Shown in pieces: positions 59,924-64,000 of a stretch of 64,000 nucleotides of DNA. How positions within the stretch are numbered: position 1 is the stretch's first letter; every line of letters starts with the position of its first letter. The translations under genes and the position numbers were made by a program. Below the pieces are notes generated by a model. That model was not told where the DNA came from, ran no database searches, and saw nothing but the letters and a program-made list of their open reading frames with translations. This DNA is from Alphaproteobacteria bacterium (GTDB taxonomy: Bacteria; Pseudomonadota; Alphaproteobacteria; Micropepsales; Micropepsaceae): positions 124,001 through 188,000 of the forward strand of contig JAATGP010000035.1 of the NCBI GenBank assembly GCA_015654635.1, read 5' to 3'.

Positions 59924-61270
59924 ATGGCCAGCCGCAGACAGGTTTTGGGCGGCACTGCCGCCGCCATTCTGACTTCCACTTGGCGCGCCCAAGCGGCGGC
60001 GAGGCCTTATCGTGTCGGTGTTATCGGATCCGGCTGGATGGGGCGTTGCGATGTCCTGGCGCTAATGCAGGTGGCCCCGGTGGAAGTGGTGGCACTTTGC
60101 GATGTCGACCGGCTGATGCTGAACGATTTCGTGCCGCGAGTGATGAACTTTCCCGATTCCGTCGTGCGGCCCACCAAGGCGCCCGCGCTCTACAGCGACT
60201 ATCGCGCCATGCTGGCGGCGCATCACTTCGATATCGTGATCGTGGCGACACCCGATCACTGGCACGCCTTGCCCGCCATCGCGGCGATGAAGGCCGGTGC
60301 TCATGTTTATCTCGAAAAGCCGATCACCGTCGATGTTGCCGAGGGCAAGGCGCTGGTGACGGCGGCACGACACTTCAACCGCGTGGTGCAGGTGGGAACC
60401 CAGCGCCGCGCCTCGCCGCCGCACATCGAAGCCTGCAAGCTGGTGCGCGAGGGCCGTTTGGGCAAAGTCGGACTGGTGGAAATTCAAGGCTTCTATCATC
60501 AGCGCAAGGCGCTCTTCGCGCCGGTTTCCACCCCGCCCAAGACCATCGATTGGAACACCTATTGCGGTCCGGCACCGCTCGTTTCCTATCGTTCCGACAT
60601 TCATCCTGTTAGCTGGCGGGCTTTCCGCGAATTCGGCAATGGCTATATCGCTGATCTCGGTGTGCATTTTATCGATACGGCGCGCTGGATGCTGGGGCTT
60701 TCCTGGCCCAATCGCATTTCCTCCGAGGGCGGGGTTTATGTCGATAAACAAAGCGCGGCCACGGTCGTCGATACCCAGACTGCGCAATGGGAATATGATG
60801 ACGTGGTCTTCAACTGGCGCAATCGCGAATGGGGCGAGATCCCGCCCGGCGATGGCGGCCCTTGGGGAGCCACACTTTACGGCGATAAGGGCACGCTGAG
60901 CCTCAGCTCCGTCACCTATGAGTTCACGCCCTTGGATGGTGGCCAGAAGCTTCACGGCAACCTCGACGCCGAGATCGCGAAGTTTCCCAACGATGCGCGT
61001 CTGCTTCCGATGGATCGCCAACTGGTCCCCCTGACGCGGCCCAACATGCGTGATTTTATCGGGGCCATTGAGCAAAACCGGCGGCCGGTCGCCGATGTCG
61101 AGGAAGGCTATATCTCCACCTCGACGGCGATCCTGGCCAATATGGCGATGGATTTGGGTCGGCCGCTGCGCTGGAATGCTAAGACCGAGCACGTGATCGG
61201 TGATGATGAGGCCGACCGGCGTCTTTTGCGTCCCTACCGCGCTCCCTGGGTCCATCCGGCAGGCGTTTGA
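59924..61270 (+). CDS. Tat-exported Gfo/Idh/MocA family oxidoreductase
   Basis: A 448-residue NAD(P)-dependent sugar oxidoreductase-type protein. The N terminus ASRRQVLGGTAAAILTSTW is a Tat signal, followed by the Rossmann motif VGVIGSGWMGRCDVLA. The family core EKPITVDVAEGKALV (with catalytic Lys) and the C-terminal region DLGVHFIDTARWMLGL are present. Periplasmic members with tightly bound cofactor are common in glycan loci. The substrate is unknown, but position among xylanase, esterase and alpha-glucuronidase genes suggests a xylan-derived sugar or a decorating group. It follows GH10 by 10 bases. Confidence 0.87.
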   Translation: MASRRQVLGGTAAAILTSTWRAQAAARPYRVGVIGSGWMGRCDVLALMQVAPVEVVALCDVDRLMLNDFVPRVMNFPDSVVRPTKAPALYSDYRAMLAAHHFDIVIVATPDHWHALPAIAAMKAGAHVYLEKPITVDVAEGKALVTAARHFNRVVQVGTQRRASPPHIEACKLVREGRLGKVGLVEIQGFYHQRKALFAPVSTPPKTIDWNTYCGPAPLVSYRSDIHPVSWRAFREFGNGYIADLGVHFIDTARWMLGLSWPNRISSEGGVYVDKQSAATVVDTQTAQWEYDDVVFNWRNREWGEIPPGDGGPWGATLYGDKGTLSLSSVTYEFTPLDGGQKLHGNLDAEIAKFPNDARLLPMDRQLVPLTRPNMRDFIGAIEQNRRPVADVEEGYISTSTAILANMAMDLGRPLRWNAKTEHVIGDDEADRRLLRPYRAPWVHPAGV

Positions 61271-61281
61271 AAGGTACAATG

Positions 61282-62559
61282 ATGCGGCGCCAATCCCTGA
61301 TCGCGATCTTTGCCTTGGCGCTGCTCAGCGGCTGCACCTCGCTGGCCGCGCCCACCGGCTCTGTCGATGGTGCTCGCGTCGATGCAGCCCTGAAAAGCTT
61401 TACCGATAGCGGCAAGCTTGTCGGTGTTTCGGCGCTCGTCACGAAGGACGGCAGAGAGGTTTATTACGGTGCTTTCGGCTATGCCGACCGCGAAGCCGCA
61501 AAGCCGATGGCGCGCGATACCATCGTGCAAATCTATTCCATGACCAAGCCGATCACCGGCGTCGCGCTGATGACGCTGTGGGAAGAGGGCAAGTTCAAGC
61601 TCGATGATCCGGTCGCCAAATACATTCCGGAACTGGCCAATGTGAAGGTTTACAGCGGCACAGACGCCTCCGGCGTACCGATACTCGTTGCGCCAAACCG
61701 GCCCATGACCATCCGGGACTTGGCCCGGCACACGGCTGGCCTCACCTATTGCGGCAATGACAATCTTCCTGCCTTGAAACCCCAATGCACTGCCGCCGAT
61801 CCGCTTGCGCTGGAAAATACGCTGGACCAATTCGCGCAGAAGCTGGGCACGCTGCCGCTGGAATATCAGCCGGGTGAGAAGTGGCGTTACAGCTATGCGG
61901 CGGACGTCCAGGCGCTGCTCATCCAACGGCTATCGGGCGTTCCCTACGATCAATACGTACAAGAGCATGTGTTGAAACCGCTCGGCATGATTCATACGGG
62001 ACTTTATGTAGCTTCGGAAAATCAAGGTAAGTTGGCCGCGCTCTACGATTGGAACCCGGATGGTGCGCCGATACGGCGGCCCGATGAAAAGGCATTCCGG
62101 CTCAACACCCATCATTGGCCGCTGACGCCGGGCGGCTTTGGTCTGACATCGACGCTGGGCGATTACACGCGGTTTGCCCGTATGCTGTTGAATGGCGGCG
62201 AATTGGATGGCGTGCGTATCTTAAAGCCCGCCACTGTGCGGCTGATGTCGACCAGTGTGCTTGATCCGGCGATCACCGAACGGATATGGCTGCCCACGGA
62301 TAAGGGCGAGGTGGGCTTCGGCATCGATTTTGCCGTGCGCACCGATCCCCCGAGCAAACCCGATGGCAAGGCAGGCGCGGTGGGCGAGTTCTTTTGGGAT
62401 GGGGCTGCTTACACCCTGTTTTGGGTCGATCCCAAGAACAACCTCACGGCTGTATTCTTCACCCAGCTGATGCCGTTCGGAAAAGTTCCGGCACAAAAAG
62501 CCTTTCGCGACGCGGTCTATGAAGGGGTTGATCCTTCCGCGCTGCCCCCCAAACAATAA
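61282..62559 (+). CDS. Serine hydrolase lipoprotein (class C beta-lactamase fold)
   Basis: About 425 residues. The signal ends in a lipobox LLSGC (Cys18), so the protein is probably an outer-membrane-facing lipoprotein. The active-site SxxK is SMTKP (Ser86, Lys89), with the second motif tyrosine in WRYSYAADV. This fold includes esterases as well as beta-lactamases and peptidases; the setting in a xylan locus makes an acetyl- or feruloyl-esterase role plausible. An ATG at 61279 is an alternative start; AAAGG lies 4-7 bases upstream. It is 8 bases after the oxidoreductase stop. Confidence 0.8.
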   Translation: MRRQSLIAIFALALLSGCTSLAAPTGSVDGARVDAALKSFTDSGKLVGVSALVTKDGREVYYGAFGYADREAAKPMARDTIVQIYSMTKPITGVALMTLWEEGKFKLDDPVAKYIPELANVKVYSGTDASGVPILVAPNRPMTIRDLARHTAGLTYCGNDNLPALKPQCTAADPLALENTLDQFAQKLGTLPLEYQPGEKWRYSYAADVQALLIQRLSGVPYDQYVQEHVLKPLGMIHTGLYVASENQGKLAALYDWNPDGAPIRRPDEKAFRLNTHHWPLTPGGFGLTSTLGDYTRFARMLLNGGELDGVRILKPATVRLMSTSVLDPAITERIWLPTDKGEVGFGIDFAVRTDPPSKPDGKAGAVGEFFWDGAAYTLFWVDPKNNLTAVFFTQLMPFGKVPAQKAFRDAVYEGVDPSALPPKQ

Positions 62560-62580
62560 GACCACCAAGAGACTACAGCC

Positions 62581-64000
62581 ATGAAATTTCTGCCTCTGCT
62601 GGCGCTTTGCGCGCTAGGCCTCACCGTCTCCGCCCGGGCTGAAGACGGCTATGATCTTTGGCTACGCTATCATCCGCTCGAGAAAGCAGCGCAGTCCCAG
62701 TACACCGCTATCGGTGCCACGGTGGTGAGCGCCAGCCACTCCGAGACGGCCAATGTCACACGCGACGAGTTGGTACGTGGCCTTTCGGGCCTTCTGGCCA
62801 AGAAGGTGATAGCGCGTGAGGCGATCAGCGGTAACGGGGCAGTCGTGTTCGGCACGCCGGAAAATTCGCGCATCATTGCAGATCTGCATCTGCCGCTCGA
62901 AAAGCTAGGCCCCGAGGGTTATCTCATCCGCGCCGCCGTGGTGAAGGGCAAGGCGGTGACAGTGATTGCAGGCAACAGCGATGTCGGCGTGCTCTATGGC
63001 GCCTTTCGCTTTCTGAAATCGATCCAGACACGCGTGCCCGTCGAGCATATCGATATTGCCTCGGCCCCCAAAGTGAAGCTGCGCCTCCTCAACCATTGGG
63101 ACAATCTCGACGCCACGGTGGAACGGGGCTATGCCGGTTCTTCGATCTTCAAATGGTGGGAACTGCCCGCGCACTCCTCACAGCGCATGATCGATTATGC
63201 CAGGGCCAATGCCTCGGTCGGTATCAATGGCACGGTCTTGATCAATGTAAATGCCTCGTCGCTCATCCTGACGCCAGAATGGCTGCGCAAGGTCGCCAGA
63301 CTCGCCGATACCTTCCGCCCCTATGGCATCAAGGTCTATCTCGTCGCCCGCTTCAGTGCGCCGATCGAAATTGGCGGCCTCAAGACCGCCGACCCGCTCG
63401 ACCCCGGCGTGCGGGCGTGGTGGAAGAACAAGACGGACGAAATCTATCAAAACATACCCGATTTCGGCGGCTTCCTTGTGAAAGCCAATTCCGAAGGCCA
63501 GCCGGGGCCGCAGGATTACGGCCGCGGCCATGCCGATGGCGCCAATATGTTTGCCGAGGCGCTGGCACCGCATGGCGGTATCGTGATGTGGCGCGCCTTC
63601 GTCTATTCCCAAGAAGTGCCTGTGGACCGCGTCAAGCAGGCCTATGACGAATTCAAGCCGCTCGATGGCAAATTCCGCGACAACGTCATTTTGCAGGTCA
63701 AAAACGGACCGCTTGATTTCCAACCGCGTGAGCCGTTCAGCCCGCTCTTCGGCGCGACGCCTGCCACGGCTATGGGCATGGAAGTCGAGATCACGAAGGA
63801 ATATCTCGGCTTTAATACCCATCTCGTCTATCTCGGAACACTATGGCAGGAGGTGCTGGAAAGTGACACCTTCGCCAAAGGGCAGAACTCGACGGTGGCA
63901 AAAGTGGTCGATGGCTCGCTTTTCGACAAAAAGCTGACGTTGATGGCGGGCGTCTCGAATATCGGTTCGGACCGCAATTGGTGCGGCTCCATTTTCGACC
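62581..64000 (+). CDS. GH67 alpha-glucuronidase, exported (3' end outside window)
   Basis: An open frame to the window edge (473 residues so far; the family is about 700). A signal peptide MKFLPLLALCALGLTVSARA precedes EDGYDLWLRYHPL, the standard GH67 start. Conserved blocks: GNSDVGVLYGAFRFLK, LNHWDNLDATVERGYAG, FGGFLVKANSEGQPGPQDYG (proton-donor Glu), FRDNVILQVKNGPLDFQPRE (the Asp and Glu that activate water). It removes 4-O-methyl-D-glucuronic acid from the non-reducing end of aldouronic acids. It follows the serine hydrolase gene by 21 bases, so the transcription unit continues past the window. Confidence 0.93.
   Translation, partial: MKFLPLLALCALGLTVSARAEDGYDLWLRYHPLEKAAQSQYTAIGATVVSASHSETANVTRDELVRGLSGLLAKKVIAREAISGNGAVVFGTPENSRIIADLHLPLEKLGPEGYLIRAAVVKGKAVTVIAGNSDVGVLYGAFRFLKSIQTRVPVEHIDIASAPKVKLRLLNHWDNLDATVERGYAGSSIFKWWELPAHSSQRMIDYARANASVGINGTVLINVNASSLILTPEWLRKVARLADTFRPYGIKVYLVARFSAPIEIGGLKTADPLDPGVRAWWKNKTDEIYQNIPDFGGFLVKANSEGQPGPQDYGRGHADGANMFAEALAPHGGIVMWRAFVYSQEVPVDRVKQAYDEFKPLDGKFRDNVILQVKNGPLDFQPREPFSPLFGATPATAMGMEVEITKEYLGFNTHLVYLGTLWQEVLESDTFAKGQNSTVAKVVDGSLFDKKLTLMAGVSNIGSDRNWCGSIFD

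Noticed and set aside
1..64000. CRISPR arrays, tRNA or rRNA genes, insertion sequences and prophage genes
   Set aside because: No regularly spaced repeats, cloverleaf-like segments, transposase or phage-type proteins were seen on either strand.

Overview
The window reads as a GC-rich alphaproteobacterial chromosome carrying both aerobic and fermentative traits. Sequence pointers are a GTTC-N7-GTTC LexA box in front of imuA-imuB-dnaE2, a TonB-dependent receptor, a UrcA-family secreted protein, a CspA-type cold-shock protein, transglutaminase/ATP-grasp peptide-type genes and Tat-exported xylanases. Two [FeFe] hydrogenases together with a xylan locus would suit a fermentative, plant-associated alphaproteobacterium of the Rhizomicrobium kind; that placement is inference. 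No rRNA, tRNA, CRISPR array, insertion sequence or prophage was seen.

Layout. 1-2.8 kb: 3' end of a TonB-dependent receptor and a FucP-like sugar permease, each followed by a terminator. 3-5.2 kb: a run of very small genes (cold-shock protein, an RMF-like protein, a membrane peptide, unknowns) next to a decayed piece of a cyclic beta-glucan synthase-like gene. 5.2-13.1 kb: three transglutaminase-fold proteins around a circularly permuted ATP-grasp/alpha-E fusion. 13.1-15.3 kb: GH18 protein and an alpha/beta hydrolase. 15.6-19.3 kb: an operon for a cellobiose 2-epimerase-like protein and a GH94 cellobiose phosphorylase. 19.4-24.8 kb: a protein with three RMF-like repeats, a cysteine-cluster protein, a secreted unknown, a sodium:solute symporter and a UrcA protein. 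24.9-27.1 kb: head-to-head Mur ligase and LD-carboxypeptidase (peptidoglycan recycling). 27.5-33.0 kb: SOS mutagenesis cassette. 33.2-44.7 kb: two [FeFe] hydrogenase modules plus hydE, an aspartase gene and hydF. 44.9-49.2 kb: RND efflux pair. 49.4-64 kb: glucuronoxylan utilisation locus, running off the right edge inside an alpha-glucuronidase gene.

How the genes fit together. In the xylan locus, three GH10 xylanases cut the backbone, a CE15 esterase would release lignin-linked glucuronoyl esters, GH67 removes (methyl)glucuronic acid, a GPH-family symporter imports products, GH52 hydrolyses xylo-oligosaccharides and a ManD-type dehydratase feeds the glucuronate branch. Two 14-bp LacI-type operators of identical sequence lie in the two divergent promoter regions of this locus. 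A different 11-bp element occurs in front of the cellobiose operon and twice upstream of the sodium:solute symporter gene, which suggests that those two units share a regulator.

Hydrogen metabolism: the first module pairs HydA1 with an unusual NuoF-C-terminal/GltD-like flavoprotein fusion. The second is a NuoE-NuoF-HydA2 trimer of the NAD-linked type, continuous with hydE-aspA-hydF. The third maturase gene, hydG, is not in the window.
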